A DNA stretch of 64,000 nt from Marinomonas sp. UCMA 3892 (GCF_012726345.1 NZ_PTXN01000012.1:90841-154840); one strand, 5' to 3'. Shown: positions 1-10,897, numbered from the stretch's first letter. Program-made: numbers and translations. Notes: generated from the letters alone by a model not told the origin.

Positions 1-49
1 TTCGCATCGAGCTGAGCTAGTCCATTAACAGCTAAGTACTAACACCCTT

Positions 50-78
50 CCCTCGGTTAACGCCGAGGGATTCTTTAT
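50..78 (+). terminator. Intrinsic terminator of an upstream gene
   Basis: A perfect 7-bp inverted repeat (CCCTCGG / CCGAGGG, 50-56 and 63-69) with a 6-base loop is followed by ATTCTTTATT. It most likely ends a gene left of the window. The T run is weak, so termination efficiency is uncertain. Confidence 0.55.
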
Positions 79-111
79 TACAAGCGACCTAATTTAAAGG
101 GATAACTTCTT

Positions 112-960
112 ATGCTACGCAGCATGAACGATTTAGAAAAATACACCATTGCTGCCAGCGACGGCCATGTGGGTATGGTAAAGGACGTTTTGTTTGATGA
201 CTTAACGTGGGTGGTACGCTATTTCGTCGTGGAAACAGGGCTTTGGCTGATGCATCGCAAGGTTCTTATCTCTCCGATTTCCATTCAAAAACCCAACCGC
301 TGGGAACATATCCTTCCAGTGTTAATTACCACAGACCAAGTAAAAAACAGCCCAAAAATCGACACAGACCAACCCGTCTCACGCCAGCATGAAATGGATT
401 ATCTGGGGTTTTATGGCTACCCAAATTATTGGGGAGGAACGGGATTATGGGCTGGTGGCATGTACCCTTATTTGATGTATCCGGGCTATATCGATTCGCT
501 CAATGGAGACGAAGAAATCCATAAGGCAGAAGTGGCTCATCAAGCCGTTTATGACGCAAAAAACCAAGAAAACCAAGAAAACCATAAAAACAAAGACCCT
601 AATTTGCGTAGTTGCCAAGCCATCATCGATTATCACGTACACGCAAAAGATGGCGACATTGGCCATATTGCAGAAATCTTAGTAGAAGAAAACACTTGGG
701 CGGTGCGCTATTTGGTGATCAATACCAGCAATTGGTGGGGAGGACATCAAGTACTGATTTCGCCAGAATGGATCAAAGACATTGATTGGCTAGACGAATT
801 TCTCACTATTGATCTGACTCGTCAATTGGTCAAAGACTCACCAGAATACAACTCAACTGAACAGATTAATCGACACCAAGAAGCGGAAATGTACGAGCAT
901 TATGGGCTAACGGGTTATTGGGCTCGTGCGCCAAAAGCCAATCTAGTGGCACCACAATGA
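112..960 (+). CDS. Tandem PRC-barrel domain protein
   Basis: 282 residues with two PRC-barrel repeats, at about residues 5-75 and 168-245. Both carry the same pattern: a short helix, an xGxVGxVxDxLFDD-like turn, then WxVRYLVVxT and HRKVLISP-like strands. The linker is rich in Tyr, Trp and Gly (residues 98-125) and is followed by a charged Glu/Asn/Lys stretch. There is no signal peptide or membrane helix, so it is probably cytoplasmic. AAGGGA lies 10 nt before this ATG; a second ATG at 124 is possible. The stop overlaps the next start (ATGA at 957-960), so the two genes are probably translationally coupled. PRC-barrel proteins of this type often sit in stress-response clusters; the molecular role is unknown. 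Confidence 0.85.
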   Translation: MLRSMNDLEKYTIAASDGHVGMVKDVLFDDLTWVVRYFVVETGLWLMHRKVLISPISIQKPNRWEHILPVLITTDQVKNSPKIDTDQPVSRQHEMDYLGFYGYPNYWGGTGLWAGGMYPYLMYPGYIDSLNGDEEIHKAEVAHQAVYDAKNQENQENHKNKDPNLRSCQAIIDYHVHAKDGDIGHIAEILVEENTWAVRYLVINTSNWWGGHQVLISPEWIKDIDWLDEFLTIDLTRQLVKDSPEYNSTEQINRHQEAEMYEHYGLTGYWARAPKANLVAPQ

Positions 961-2576
961 AACCATTAACGATTCCTCAACCAAGCCATTGGGAATCAGG
1001 CTTTGACTCACAACGTGGACAGTCTGATCGACTGCCACATGTCCTTCTCAGTACAGCTCAAATGACCGAAGCTGACCGATTAACCATTGCCTATGGCATC
1101 AATGCAATCACTCTAATGGAAAACGCTGGCCGTCCTGTGGCAGACGCGATTATGAATCGTTGGAGCTTGCGTCCGGTATTGGTGCTTTGCGGTCCCGGCA
1201 ACAATGGCGGTGATGGTTTTGTCGCCGCTCGACGTTTGGCTGAAGCAAACTGGCCAGTTCGAGTCGCGTTACTTGTTCCTCGTGATCAGCTTCGTGGCTC
1301 TGCGGCACATCATGCTTCTCTCTGGAATGGACCCGTTGAAACGCTCACGCCCGATGCTCTAAACGGCGCGGAGCTGATTGTCGATGCTATATTTGGCGCT
1401 GGTCTAACTCGTCCTTTGGAAGGCGCGGCAGCGGAGACCCTTGCTGCTGCAGCTGCTAGAAAATTGACCATCATCGCGGTTGATGTGCCAAGCGGATTAA
1501 TGGGCGACACTGGCGAAAATATGGGCGCTGTGCCTTGTGCCCTCACTCTAACCTACTTTCGTAAAAAGCCCGGCCACCTATTACAACCTGGGAAAAGCTT
1601 GTGCGGTGAACTGGTCGTCGCCGATATAGGAACACCCGCTTCCGTGTTTATCAGCATTCCCCCTGATACTTTTGAGAATCACCCCGCGTTATGGGCTGAC
1701 GATTTGCCATTATTAAATCAACACAGCAACAAATACAGTCGAGGTCATGCGCTGGTTTGGGGCGGCTGGCCAGCCACTGGCGCGGCTCGCATGGCGGCTT
1801 TGTCAGCGGCTCGTGTCGGCGCTGGACTGACAACAGTCGCGGTGGACATGAGCCAGAGTTACCTTGCCCTTTCTGTGTATGCTGCAACACTGACCAGCAT
1901 TATGGTCAAGCCAATTCATCGACATCAAGACTTGGCTATACTGCTTGCTGATAAACGCATTACAGGTTTACTGATTGGTCCCGGTGCAGGTGTTGGCCCC
2001 GACACCCAAGCACGAGTATTGACCATGTTAAAGTCTGGACAGGCAATCGTTCTCGATGCCGATGCGCTTACGTCATTCCAACATACGCCAAGCGATCTGT
2101 TTGATGCCATCACCGGCCCATGCGTGCTGACACCACATGAAGGCGAATTCAGTCGTTTATTCAAAGGCGTGGTTAATTCTTCGTGTAATGACAAGCTATC
2201 TCGCGCTCGTGCTGCAGCTAAAGCAAGCGGTGCCATCGTCATACTTAAAGGCAATGATACCGTCATCGCCGCCCCAGATGGACGAGCCATCATCAATGCT
2301 AATGCGCCATCAACTTTGGCAACCGCAGGATCTGGCGATGTGTTGGCAGGCATAGCGCTCGGTCTACTTACACAAGGCATGGAACCTTTTCTCGCCGCCG
2401 CAGCGGCCGTTTGGTTGCACGGTGCAGCAGCAAACAACTTTGGAACAGGATTAATTGCAGAAGATTTGCCCTATCGCTTGCCTGCCGTCTTTAAACAACT
2501 GGCCCTGCTGATGAAACAAACAGAACGCCATTTTTCAGAAATAGAAATGACAACCGAATTTTCTGCATCTCATTAA
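957..2576 (+). CDS. nnr: Bifunctional NAD(P)H-hydrate epimerase / ADP-dependent NAD(P)H-hydrate dehydratase
   Basis: Repairs hydrated NAD(P)H (NADHX, NADPHX): the N-terminal YjeF_N domain interconverts the epimers and the C-terminal ribokinase-like domain dehydrates the S form using ADP. With the ATG at 957 the protein has 539 residues, a normal length for the fused form. The epimerase loop GPGNNGGDGFVAARRL is at 79-94. The dehydratase domain carries GPGAGVG at 341-347, TPHEGEF at 392-398 and the nucleotide-site TAGSGDVLAGI at 456-466. An in-frame ATG at 918 lies deep inside the previous gene; the ATGA stop-start overlap at 957-960 makes 957 more likely. The enzyme is usually near tsaE or orn in gammaproteobacteria, so its place next to a PRC-barrel gene is unusual and may reflect a second, stress-linked copy. 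Confidence 0.9.
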   Translation: MKPLTIPQPSHWESGFDSQRGQSDRLPHVLLSTAQMTEADRLTIAYGINAITLMENAGRPVADAIMNRWSLRPVLVLCGPGNNGGDGFVAARRLAEANWPVRVALLVPRDQLRGSAAHHASLWNGPVETLTPDALNGAELIVDAIFGAGLTRPLEGAAAETLAAAAARKLTIIAVDVPSGLMGDTGENMGAVPCALTLTYFRKKPGHLLQPGKSLCGELVVADIGTPASVFISIPPDTFENHPALWADDLPLLNQHSNKYSRGHALVWGGWPATGAARMAALSAARVGAGLTTVAVDMSQSYLALSVYAATLTSIMVKPIHRHQDLAILLADKRITGLLIGPGAGVGPDTQARVLTMLKSGQAIVLDADALTSFQHTPSDLFDAITGPCVLTPHEGEFSRLFKGVVNSSCNDKLSRARAAAKASGAIVILKGNDTVIAAPDGRAIINANAPSTLATAGSGDVLAGIALGLLTQGMEPFLAAAAAVWLHGAAANNFGTGLIAEDLPYRLPAVFKQLALLMKQTERHFSEIEMTTEFSASH

Positions 2577-2654
2577 GGGAAATGGACAGATTCGCACAGC
2601 TAAAAACGAACGGCTCTGTACTTTTTATTCATCTATTTTGATCGGAGACTGACC

Positions 2655-2900
2655 ATGCAATTCAATGATTATTACAAAACCCTAGAAGTAGAACTCACCG
2701 CATCGGCGAAAGAAATCAGAGAGTCTTATCGCAAGCTCGCCCACAAATATCATCCAGATATTTCTGAGCAATCGAATTGCGAGCCCTTGTTCAAAGAAAT
2801 TACCGAAGCCTATGCGGCGCTAAAACCAGCAAACAAACAATCGGCTCACAGAAGCTCGTCAATGAATGATGTCATCAGGTTAAAACACCATTTAAGATGA
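2655..2900 (+). CDS. Minimal J-domain protein
   Basis: 81 residues, almost only a J domain (about residues 4-62) with the diagnostic HPD motif at 33-35 and the preceding helix II basic run YRKLAHKY. There is no Gly/Phe region, zinc finger or client-binding domain as in DnaJ or CbpA, so it can only be expected to stimulate an Hsp70 ATPase or to tether it. GGAG lies 8 nt before the ATG. It stands 78 bp after nnr with no terminator between them, so it may be the last gene of the PRC-barrel/nnr operon. It converges on the Crp-type regulator gene, leaving 5 bp between the two stops. Confidence 0.85.
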   Translation: MQFNDYYKTLEVELTASAKEIRESYRKLAHKYHPDISEQSNCEPLFKEITEAYAALKPANKQSAHRSSSMNDVIRLKHHLR

Positions 2901-2905
2901 TTGAG

Positions 2906-3646
2906 TCAGGCTGACTTTTTCGGCACCACATAAGGCAACAAACGATCTGTCTCTGTCTTCACCACGGCGTAACATTCGCAGCTTAACTCTTCGAGTTTCG
3001 ATCTGTCTAGCACGGTGATATGACCTCGATGATAATCAATCACCCCAAGCTTTTGTAATTTGCCAGCGGCTTCGGTGACGCCTTCGCGGCGCACGCCTAA
3101 CATATTGGCAATCAATTCTTGGGTCATGGTGAGATGGTTATCGGGCAAACGATCAAGTGACAATAACAACCAGCGACACAATTGTTGCTCGATAGAATGG
3201 TGCCGATTACATACAGCGGTTTGCGCCATTTGGGTGATCAAAGATTGCGTATAACGCAGCAGCAACTCCAGTAACTTACCGTGGCGATTAAATTCTTCCG
3301 TTAACATGCAGCCCTTTAAGCGATAAGCATATCCAGCGCTTTGCACTACCGCTCGGCTCGACGTACTTTCGCCACCCATAAACAAGGCAACGCCAATCAA
3401 ACCTTCATTGCCAACCACGGAAATTTCGGCTGACGCGCCACTTTCCATCACGTAAAGCAAAGAGACGATGGCATCAACAGGAAAGTGTACATAAGCCAAT
3501 TTGTCGCCCGCTTCGTACATCACCTGCCCTAATTCCAGTTTTTCCAACTCAAGAAAAGGAAAGATACGAACTTGAACTTCCTCAGGTAAAGCGGCTAATA
3601 AATGATTCTGTAATGGTGAAAAGGTCGTATCGATTGCATCATGCAT
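2906..3646 (-). CDS. Crp/Fnr-family transcriptional regulator
   Basis: 246 residues: a cyclic-nucleotide-binding-like beta roll (about 20-135), dimerisation helix (about 137-165) and a C-terminal winged helix with HTH at 174-197. The recognition helix has VRREGVTEA, keeping the Arg-Glu pair that contacts the TGT part of Crp half-sites. The Arg-Ser cAMP pocket of true Crp is not evident, and there is no N-terminal Fe-S cysteine cluster as in Fnr, so the ligand is unknown. A shine-dalgarno is not clear before this ATG. It is transcribed toward the J-domain gene. Upstream lies a long palindrome and a Crp-type dyad at 3877-3894, which also occurs before the ATPase and phosphoketolase operons; autoregulation and control of both operons is inferred. 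Confidence 0.85.
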   Translation of the reverse strand: MHDAIDTTFSPLQNHLLAALPEEVQVRIFPFLELEKLELGQVMYEAGDKLAYVHFPVDAIVSLLYVMESGASAEISVVGNEGLIGVALFMGGESTSSRAVVQSAGYAYRLKGCMLTEEFNRHGKLLELLLRYTQSLITQMAQTAVCNRHHSIEQQLCRWLLLSLDRLPDNHLTMTQELIANMLGVRREGVTEAAGKLQKLGVIDYHRGHITVLDRSKLEELSCECYAVVKTETDRLLPYVVPKKSA

Positions 3647-3689
3647 AGGATAATTCTTAAATATTTTTCAAGTGAAAATCAGGTCGCAA

Positions 3690-3865
3690 CAAAGCGATAG
3701 AATGAGATCGTTTCACGAAGTCGCGAGCGAAGCCAAGACGAGGCAAAAATAGACGAAACAGCGGAGTTTATGAGTTATAAAATGAGCATTTTGAGTCTAT
3801 TTTTAACAAAGTATTGGCAAGCACAGTAGTCGTGCAATGATCTCAAGACATTTTCTATCGCTTTG
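3690..3865. repeat. Compound imperfect palindrome (interspersed-repeat-like element)
   Basis: Several nested inverted arms lie in the right order to fold into one long hairpin: CAAAGCGATAGAA 3690-3702 with 3853-3865 (13 of 13), TGAGATC 3703-3709 with 3839-3845, CACGA 3714-3718 with 3830-3834, GCCAA 3732-3736 with 3814-3818, and AAAAATAGAC 3745-3754 with 3795-3804. It lies between the Crp-type gene and the ATPase operon and has no ORF. Palindromic intergenic elements of this general form are common in marine gammaproteobacteria; whether this is such a family needs a genome-wide comparison. No second copy is seen in this window. Confidence 0.6.
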
Positions 3866-3876
3866 CTACTCAAAGT

Positions 3877-3894
3877 TCTGTGCGCTAGCGAACA
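3877..3894 (-). promoter_or_regulatory. Crp/Fnr-type operator, site A (regulator gene)
   Basis: Minus strand TGTTCGCTAGCGCACAGA, a 16-bp dyad of the form TGTTC-N6-GCACA with a single mismatch between half-sites. It differs at one base from site B and at three from site C. A -10-like GATAGA lies at 3859-3854, 31.5 bp from the dyad centre. The regulator start codon is about 230 bp further on, so the palindrome would be in the leader RNA. Confidence 0.55.
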
Positions 3895-3942
3895 CACTAC
3901 TCTTTATTTTATGATTTACTCACTGAAATCATGATCTAGATT

Positions 3943-4830
3943 CTAATTTAAAGCATTAAATCCAGATAACACATCGGATAACTCTTCATCGATGTCACTT
4001 TGACGCAGACGGTGAAAGGTTTGATTAAGGTTTTCTTGTATTTCATCGATATTTTTTTCTGCTCGCTGCATGGCGGCAAGTCGGCTGGCGTTCTCACTGG
4101 CAAGCGATTCCGCACAGGCTCGAAAAAGACTAACAAACAGATATTCACGTACAAAAGCACGACGTGTTTGATCTTGATCTGGCATCACTTCCACAAGGTT
4201 ATTACTTGGCCAGTCAATAGCAACAAGCTCTCGCTGCCAAGCGGCGTCCAAAGGCAAAAGTTGCTGACTCACGGGGCGAGAAATCGAATTGGCTTCAGGC
4301 TTATGATGAAACAAAAATACTTGGTCAATCAGTCCTTGATCTCGTTTTGCTTCCAGTTCGATTAAAATCTCGCCTACCAATCCAGTAATAGTGTTGATGG
4401 AATGAGGTAACTCAAAGCTTGCTTCGGTGTTTAAATCTGTCTCTATCAAGCGAGACTCAACCCGCTCGCCTACGGCCCAAAGCATCTTATTACCTGATAA
4501 TTTTGCCAAAGAATCGACCACAAACTCGACCATGACTTCATTGAACTGTCCGACTAGACCTTGATCCGAGCCAAACACAATCACGCCGATGGCGGGTGCG
4601 TCCTTCTGAGATCGATTAACGATTACCGCAGGCTGTTCTAATTGTGCAGTTTGCGACAAACACGCCGATAATCCCAATTGCACGTTTCGATAATAATCAT
4701 CGAGCGAATGCACGGCCTTTTCATATTGACCAATGCTCGACGATGCGATGGTTTTCATACTTCGCACTACAGATTCTAAGTCTTGGGCGCTGGTAATTTT
4801 GTGACGCAAACTGGCGATACTATCTGTCAT
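3943..4830 (-). CDS. atpG: N-type ATPase gamma subunit (central stalk)
   Basis: 295 residues, the usual size for gamma. The N-terminal helix has the family pattern [20 protein letters not shown] and the C-terminal helix has [19 protein letters not shown], the two parts of the coiled-coil shaft that turns inside the alpha-beta hexamer. It is the last gene of the nine-gene operon; its ATG overlaps the alpha stop (4827-4830). No terminator is obvious after the stop; the next 300 bp hold the dyad and palindrome upstream of the regulator gene, so read-through into that gene is possible. Confidence 0.9.
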   Translation of the reverse strand: MTDSIASLRHKITSAQDLESVVRSMKTIASSSIGQYEKAVHSLDDYYRNVQLGLSACLSQTAQLEQPAVIVNRSQKDAPAIGVIVFGSDQGLVGQFNEVMVEFVVDSLAKLSGNKMLWAVGERVESRLIETDLNTEASFELPHSINTITGLVGEILIELEAKRDQGLIDQVFLFHHKPEANSISRPVSQQLLPLDAAWQRELVAIDWPSNNLVEVMPDQDQTRRAFVREYLFVSLFRACAESLASENASRLAAMQRAEKNIDEIQENLNQTFHRLRQSDIDEELSDVLSGFNALN

Positions 4831-6359
4831 CTTGGCTCACCTAAATCTGTGTCAGTGCTGAAGGTTTCAAGCGCTTGGCGTGCAAGTTCTAAAATCACTG
4901 CTTTATCATCTTTGCTTAATTTGTCGGTGCTTTCTAAACGCTCAACCATATCATCGGTGATATTCGCAGCAGCATCCCGAACGGCTTGCTCCGCGGCTGG
5001 CATATTGTCTAAGTTAATGTCATCAAACAAATCTGCGGTCAAAGCGACTAACACGGCGATTTGTTCTGCCATAGACACAGGCGCAAATTCAGGCTGTTTC
5101 AAGCAGGCTCGAATGCGTCGACCATGTTCAATGATTTTCAGCGTGTCGTCGTCTAACCTAGCGCCAAAACGCGCGAAGGTTTCCAGTTCCTCGAATTGCG
5201 CATAAGCCAATTTAAGATCCACCGTGACACCGCGATACGCGGCTCTTTGCGCTTTACCACCCACCCGAGACACAGATTTCCCCACATCAACCGCAGGCAA
5301 AATACCCAGTTCAAATAAGGCCGGCGAAAGGTAAATTTGCCCATCGGTAATGGAGATAAGATTGGTCGGAATGTACGCCGAAATATCCTGTGCTTCGGTT
5401 TCGATAATCGGCAGCGCCGTCAATGAACCGCCGCCGAGTTCCTCGCTCAGATGGGTCGCTCTTTCTAACAAGCGCGAATGAATATAAAAAATGTCGCCTG
5501 GAAAGGCTTCTCGTCCTGGTGGACGACGCAACAATAAAGACAATTCACGATACGCACGAGCGTGATGCGTCAAATCATCGTAGACAATCAGCACATCACG
5601 ACCCTGTTCCATAAAATATTCCGCGATACTGGTCGCCGCATAAGGTGCAACATAGGCTAAGCCCGGTGGCTCGTTGCCTTCTGTCACAACCACGACTGTG
5701 TATTCCATCGCACCTTGTTCGCGCAAAGTGGCAATAACCTTGGCAACTCCAGACGCGCGTTGACCAATAGCACAATAGACACACAAGACGTTTTTGCCGC
5801 GCTGATTGAGAATCGTGTCCATGGCAATCGCCGTCTTGCCAGTTTGTCGGTCACCAAGAATCAATTCTCGCTGCCCACGCCCGACTGGTATCAAGGCATC
5901 AATTACCTTAATGCCCGTTTGCAACGGCACACTCACGCCAGCTCGATCCATAATGGCTGGCGAAGGTCGTTCGATTGGTAAGCGCTCGGTAGTCGCCAGA
6001 TTGCCCTTGCCATCCAAAGGTTTACCGATTGGATTGATAATGCGACCAACCAAGCCATCGCCAACCGGCACATCGACCACGTGACCAAGTCGTTCGACTT
6101 CATCACCAGCTTGCAAATGCCAGTACTCGCCAAGCAATACCACGCCAATTTCGTCTTCATCGACATTAAACGCGATGCCATAAATATCACCGGGAAAAAG
6201 CAATAACTCGTCGTAGCCAACATTAGGCAAGCCAGATACCTTGGCAATCCCCGTGGCCACACTGGTAATCTTACCGATTTCCCGTGGTGACAAAGCGGGT
6301 TCGAACGATTCCCGAGCCTGTTTTAAATCAGCAAATAACCCGTCAAACATCGACATCAT
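4827..6359 (-). CDS. atpA: N-type ATPase alpha subunit
   Basis: 510 residues, non-catalytic nucleotide-binding subunit of the soluble head. The P-loop GDRQTGKT is at 169-176, followed by the alpha-type segment ending in [12 protein letters not shown] and the [20 protein letters not shown] region. It lacks the long N-terminal amphipathic extension that docks the delta subunit in ordinary F-ATPases to the same extent, in keeping with the absence of a separate delta gene here. Overlaps atpF upstream by 4 nt and atpG downstream by 4 nt. Confidence 0.93.
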   Translation of the reverse strand: MMSMFDGLFADLKQARESFEPALSPREIGKITSVATGIAKVSGLPNVGYDELLLFPGDIYGIAFNVDEDEIGVVLLGEYWHLQAGDEVERLGHVVDVPVGDGLVGRIINPIGKPLDGKGNLATTERLPIERPSPAIMDRAGVSVPLQTGIKVIDALIPVGRGQRELILGDRQTGKTAIAMDTILNQRGKNVLCVYCAIGQRASGVAKVIATLREQGAMEYTVVVVTEGNEPPGLAYVAPYAATSIAEYFMEQGRDVLIVYDDLTHHARAYRELSLLLRRPPGREAFPGDIFYIHSRLLERATHLSEELGGGSLTALPIIETEAQDISAYIPTNLISITDGQIYLSPALFELGILPAVDVGKSVSRVGGKAQRAAYRGVTVDLKLAYAQFEELETFARFGARLDDDTLKIIEHGRRIRACLKQPEFAPVSMAEQIAVLVALTADLFDDINLDNMPAAEQAVRDAAANITDDMVERLESTDKLSKDDKAVILELARQALETFSTDTDLGEPR

Positions 6360-7168
6360 GAAGCCTGCTCTTGGCTTTTCTCAAGCTCAGGGCTTTCGTA
6401 TTGAACAGCATTATGAGAAAGCATCACGTCATTGACTCGCTTAGTCAGCGTAGTCAGGTAATCAGCGATGCTCCAACCAATTTTCTGACCGTGGGAATCG
6501 ATCTCAATCCCGCTGATCAAATTAGCATCCGTGGCAAATTCAATCACAACACCATCGCCCAATAAGCCATGTAACGCCTTGGTAATCTGGGTAATTTGTT
6601 TTTTAGGCAAATCAAACGCCGTATGCACGATTAATGCTTCGGTCGAATCTTGAAAAGCCGCTTGCAAATTGGCCTTTTCAGCGTCCGCTAATGCATCTAA
6701 ACGCTTCACAAAAACATCTGCAATACTGGCTTCCAAACTGGTGCCAGCCATATCACTAAGCGCTTTACGGACGATGGCAAACACTTCTTCTCGTGCTCGC
6801 TGGCTTAGGGAATCTTTCAAGCTCAGTTGTTCGTTTTTAAGCGCCAATTCCAATTTACTGCGCAGCGCGTCAGACTCTTGTCGAACCGATTCCAACAAAC
6901 GTGCTCGCTCGGTTTTCGCTTCTTCGCCTACTATGTTCATCTTCGCAGTACGTTGTTGGTCGAATTCCGTGTTCTTTTGTTGGAATTCCTCGCGCTGCTG
7001 ATCAGCCTCGGCTCTTTTGCTATCAGCGTCGGCTAGCTCATCAGCAATGCGTTTTTCACGAGCGTCAATCGTGTTCAAAATAGGACGATACAAGAAGTGT
7101 TTCAGCAACCAAACTAGGACCAGAAAATTAATCAGTTGCGCAATGATGGTGAACCAATCGATTAGCAT
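6356..7168 (-). CDS. atpF: N-type ATPase extended b subunit with delta/OSCP-like C-terminal domain
   Basis: 270 residues, about 110 longer than a standard b subunit. One membrane helix (about 5-24) is followed by a long charged coiled coil (about 35-125) that forms the peripheral stalk. Residues 178-242 resemble the C-terminal part of the delta/OSCP subunit, notably [22 protein letters not shown], matching the G(G)xxIxxxxxxxDxSxxxxL pattern. N-type operons lack atpH, so this domain probably does the delta job of fixing the stalk to alpha. The start overlaps no other gene and is 3 nt after the atpE stop. Confidence 0.9.
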   Translation of the reverse strand: MLIDWFTIIAQLINFLVLVWLLKHFLYRPILNTIDAREKRIADELADADSKRAEADQQREEFQQKNTEFDQQRTAKMNIVGEEAKTERARLLESVRQESDALRSKLELALKNEQLSLKDSLSQRAREEVFAIVRKALSDMAGTSLEASIADVFVKRLDALADAEKANLQAAFQDSTEALIVHTAFDLPKKQITQITKALHGLLGDGVVIEFATDANLISGIEIDSHGQKIGWSIADYLTTLTKRVNDVMLSHNAVQYESPELEKSQEQAS

Positions 7169-7171
7169 GAT

Positions 7172-7453
7172 TTATTGGCCTGCAGTTTGGGCTATGACAT
7201 GATTCCAAAAAGGATTAGCAAACAACAAAATCATCGAGACCACAAAACAATAAATCGCGGTGGATTCGATCATAGCCAAACCCACAAACAGGGTTCGCGT
7301 AATCGTCGCAGAGGCATCAGGTTGCTGAGCCAATGACGTTAACGCCGTCGCCACCGCCTTACCTTCCCCAAGTGAAGGCCCTAAAACACCGATGGCAATC
7401 GTTAGTCCTGCCGTAATGATAGAAACCATTGCAATCATTGTCATGCTGTCCAT
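7172..7453 (-). CDS. atpE: N-type ATPase c subunit (rotor ring)
   Basis: Two-helix ring subunit. The ATG at 7453 is preferred over the one at 7474 because GGAG stands 5 nt before it; this gives 93 residues. The second helix has GLAMIESTAIYCFV with the ion-carrying Glu63, followed by Ser64, Thr65 and Tyr68, which match the Na+-ligand pattern E-S-T-x-x-Y of the Ilyobacter ring. The first helix has GPSLGEGKA with Glu30 where that ring has Gln32, so there are two carboxylates in the site. The Na+-like motif argues for sodium, but one characterised N-type ring is reported as proton specific, so ion choice cannot be settled from sequence. Confidence 0.9.
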   Translation of the reverse strand: MDSMTMIAMVSIITAGLTIAIGVLGPSLGEGKAVATALTSLAQQPDASATITRTLFVGLAMIESTAIYCFVVSMILLFANPFWNHVIAQTAGQ

Positions 7454-7514
7454 AGTTACTCCGTAAATGTTCATAAGGTTTAATCAAATAAAAAGTTAAA
7501 ATTAAAGCTCAAAG

Positions 7515-8210
7515 CTAACTTGTCTCAGTGCTTTGGACTTCTGTTTTTGAGGAGCTTGTAGCCGCTGCGATGTAGACAGTGGCTAGAATGAAAAAGATAT
7601 AAGCCTGAACAATGCCAGTAAGCAAACCAAGCACTGTCATCACAATCGGAAATAAGAACGGGGTAATGGTGAGCAGTATCGCGATGATCATCGCGCCACT
7701 CATCATGTTACCGAATAGTCGCACAGCCAGTGCTAAGGTCCGCGACACTTCGCTAATAATATTGAACGGCAGCATAATAATAGTCGGCTGAGTATAGGAA
7801 GACAGATATCCGCCCAAGCCAGTTTCCTGAATACCAAACAGCGGCACAGCAACTAACACACACAGAGCTAACGCCGCCGTAGTGGAAAGCGAACCTGTCG
7901 GTGGTTCAAAACCAGGAATAATGGTGCCAAGAGCAGACACGGCGATAAACAAAAATAAGGTTCCCAGAAAACCGATGTATTTTTGTGGTTGGCTTAAACC
8001 TACTTCTTCAATTTGTTTGTTAATGGTGATCACCACCACTTCTAGGGCATTTTGCCAGCGGGAGCGCTGCAAATTGTTAGATAAGTTTCGAGTGATCAGA
8101 ATCGATCCAACCACCAGCACTAACATTACCAACCAAGTAAACACAATGGTGGCATTGAGCTTTAAAAAGCCCAATTGCCAATAAATAATTAGATCTGGTG
8201 TCAGGTTCAT
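7515..8210 (-). CDS. atpB: N-type ATPase a subunit (stator channel)
   Basis: 231 residues with five to six membrane helices. The essential stator arginine is Arg164 in LALAVRLFGNMMSG, equivalent to the conserved LRLFGNM segment. The C-terminal helix keeps the QAYIFFILATVYI pattern facing the ring. The ATG overlaps the atpR stop by 1 nt. About 60 nt separate its stop from the preferred atpE start. Confidence 0.92.
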   Translation of the reverse strand: MNLTPDLIIYWQLGFLKLNATIVFTWLVMLVLVVGSILITRNLSNNLQRSRWQNALEVVVITINKQIEEVGLSQPQKYIGFLGTLFLFIAVSALGTIIPGFEPPTGSLSTTAALALCVLVAVPLFGIQETGLGGYLSSYTQPTIIMLPFNIISEVSRTLALAVRLFGNMMSGAMIIAILLTITPFLFPIVMTVLGLLTGIVQAYIFFILATVYIAAATSSSKTEVQSTETS

Positions 8211-8563
8211 TAGCGCTCTTCTGTCTGAGAATTTTTTTCTTTAAGCGTGTGAATCGGATTGATAATGACGGGGTTGTCTTTCAAACGAATCAGCCGCGTC
8301 GCGAACAAACGCAAGACCATAAAGCCAAGTAAAGCTAACAATAATTTCTGCCAGTCATTACCCAGAAACACATAAAAACTCACCATTACCACGCTAATGC
8401 GAAACAGCATACTGAACAAGAATAAAGGTGCGACCACGCGACTAGAACCCAGTCGGCGTACTGTCCACCACAACCCAGCAAAATAAAAAACCCCTAATAG
8501 CATGCCAACAAACACGGCATAGGCAACGCCACCCCAAAAGTTGTCACCAAAATCAATTAACAT
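8210..8563 (-). CDS. atpR: N-type ATPase subunit AtpR
   Basis: 117 residues and three predicted membrane helices (about 11-33, 43-67, 70-88), with the intramembrane arginine that typifies AtpR in LFLFSMLFRISVVM. AtpR occurs only in N-type operons, between AtpQ and the a subunit, and has been suggested to help c-ring assembly or ion selection; its role is not established. The ATG at 8563 was chosen because GAGG precedes it and the protein then starts MLIDFGDNFWGG; a longer reading from 8647 is only atpQ sequence in another frame. It overlaps atpQ by 11 nt. Confidence 0.88.
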   Translation of the reverse strand: MLIDFGDNFWGGVAYAVFVGMLLGVFYFAGLWWTVRRLGSSRVVAPLFLFSMLFRISVVMVSFYVFLGNDWQKLLLALLGFMVLRLFATRLIRLKDNPVIINPIHTLKEKNSQTEER

Positions 8564-8941
8564 TATCGTTGTCCTCAGGTTGGTGAATGTCTTTGTCTTC
8601 TTTTTGCACCCAATGCCAAGCATTGAAGCAGCCCAAACACAGGCCAACGACTAGCAAGGCCAGCGTCCATGAACGATCACTTGGGTAAGCACTATCCAAC
8701 CAAATACCCAGCGCCGCACCAAGCACAGTAGGAATAGCAATCGACCAGCCAACCAATCCCATCATCCCTAAGCCAGACCAGACAGTTCTAGTCACGTGTC
8801 GCTGAGCTTTTAGCTTGCGAGCGGCGACTGAGCCAACTTGCTTGCTGTAGTTGTTTGTCGGTTTGTGATCTAGAGAGCGATTTAGATTGTGATCTAGATT
8901 ACGGTTTGATTTAGTCGCGTTTTTGTCTTCATCATCGTCTT

Positions 8942-8945
<4 letters not shown>
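8553..8945 (-). CDS. atpQ: N-type ATPase subunit AtpQ (AtpI/AtpZ-like)
   Basis: 130 residues with two membrane helices (about 60-82 and 93-112) bracketing a short polar loop, the layout of AtpI/AtpZ proteins thought to help ring assembly or Mg2+ supply. The N-terminal 45 residues are an unusual Asn/Asp-rich tail with repeated LDHNLNRSLDHK-like units. The ATG overlaps the atpC stop (ATGA at 8942-8945). Position and topology, not a catalytic motif, support the call. Confidence 0.85.
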
Positions 8946-10823
<1,878 letters not shown>

Positions 10824-10856
10824 CTAAAAATGGAGACAGAGAAATGCCAACACAGT

Positions 10857-10862
10857 GTAATA
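10857..10862 (-). promoter_or_regulatory. -10-like element of the N-ATPase operon
   Basis: Minus strand TATTAC lies 31.5 bp downstream of the centre of operator site B; transcription would start near 10850, about 48 nt before the beta start codon. Four of six bases match TATAAT. No good -35 box exists, as expected for an activator-dependent class II promoter. Confidence 0.4.
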
Positions 10863-10879
10863 AAAAAGCCCTTGTTCAC

Positions 10880-10897
10880 TCTGTGCACTAGCGAACA
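10880..10897 (-). promoter_or_regulatory. Crp/Fnr-type operator, site B (N-ATPase operon)
   Basis: Minus strand TGTTCGCTAGTGCACAGA, one base different from site A. It ends 78 nt before the atpD start codon and is centred about -39 from the inferred transcription start. The neighbouring Crp/Fnr-type regulator gene is the obvious candidate to bind it. Confidence 0.6.

Noticed and set aside
918..956. An upstream ATG at 918 for nnr
   Set aside because: It lies 40 bp inside the PRC-barrel gene; the ATGA overlap at 957-960 gives a better start.
1925..2437. A 170-codon minus-strand frame inside nnr
   Set aside because: It is the antisense shadow of a conserved enzyme, with Ala/Ser-rich composition and no motif.
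7172..7453. Calling the ATPase a definite sodium pump
   Set aside because: The Na+-like ligands are present but the two-carboxylate site and reports of H+-specific N-type rings leave the ion open.
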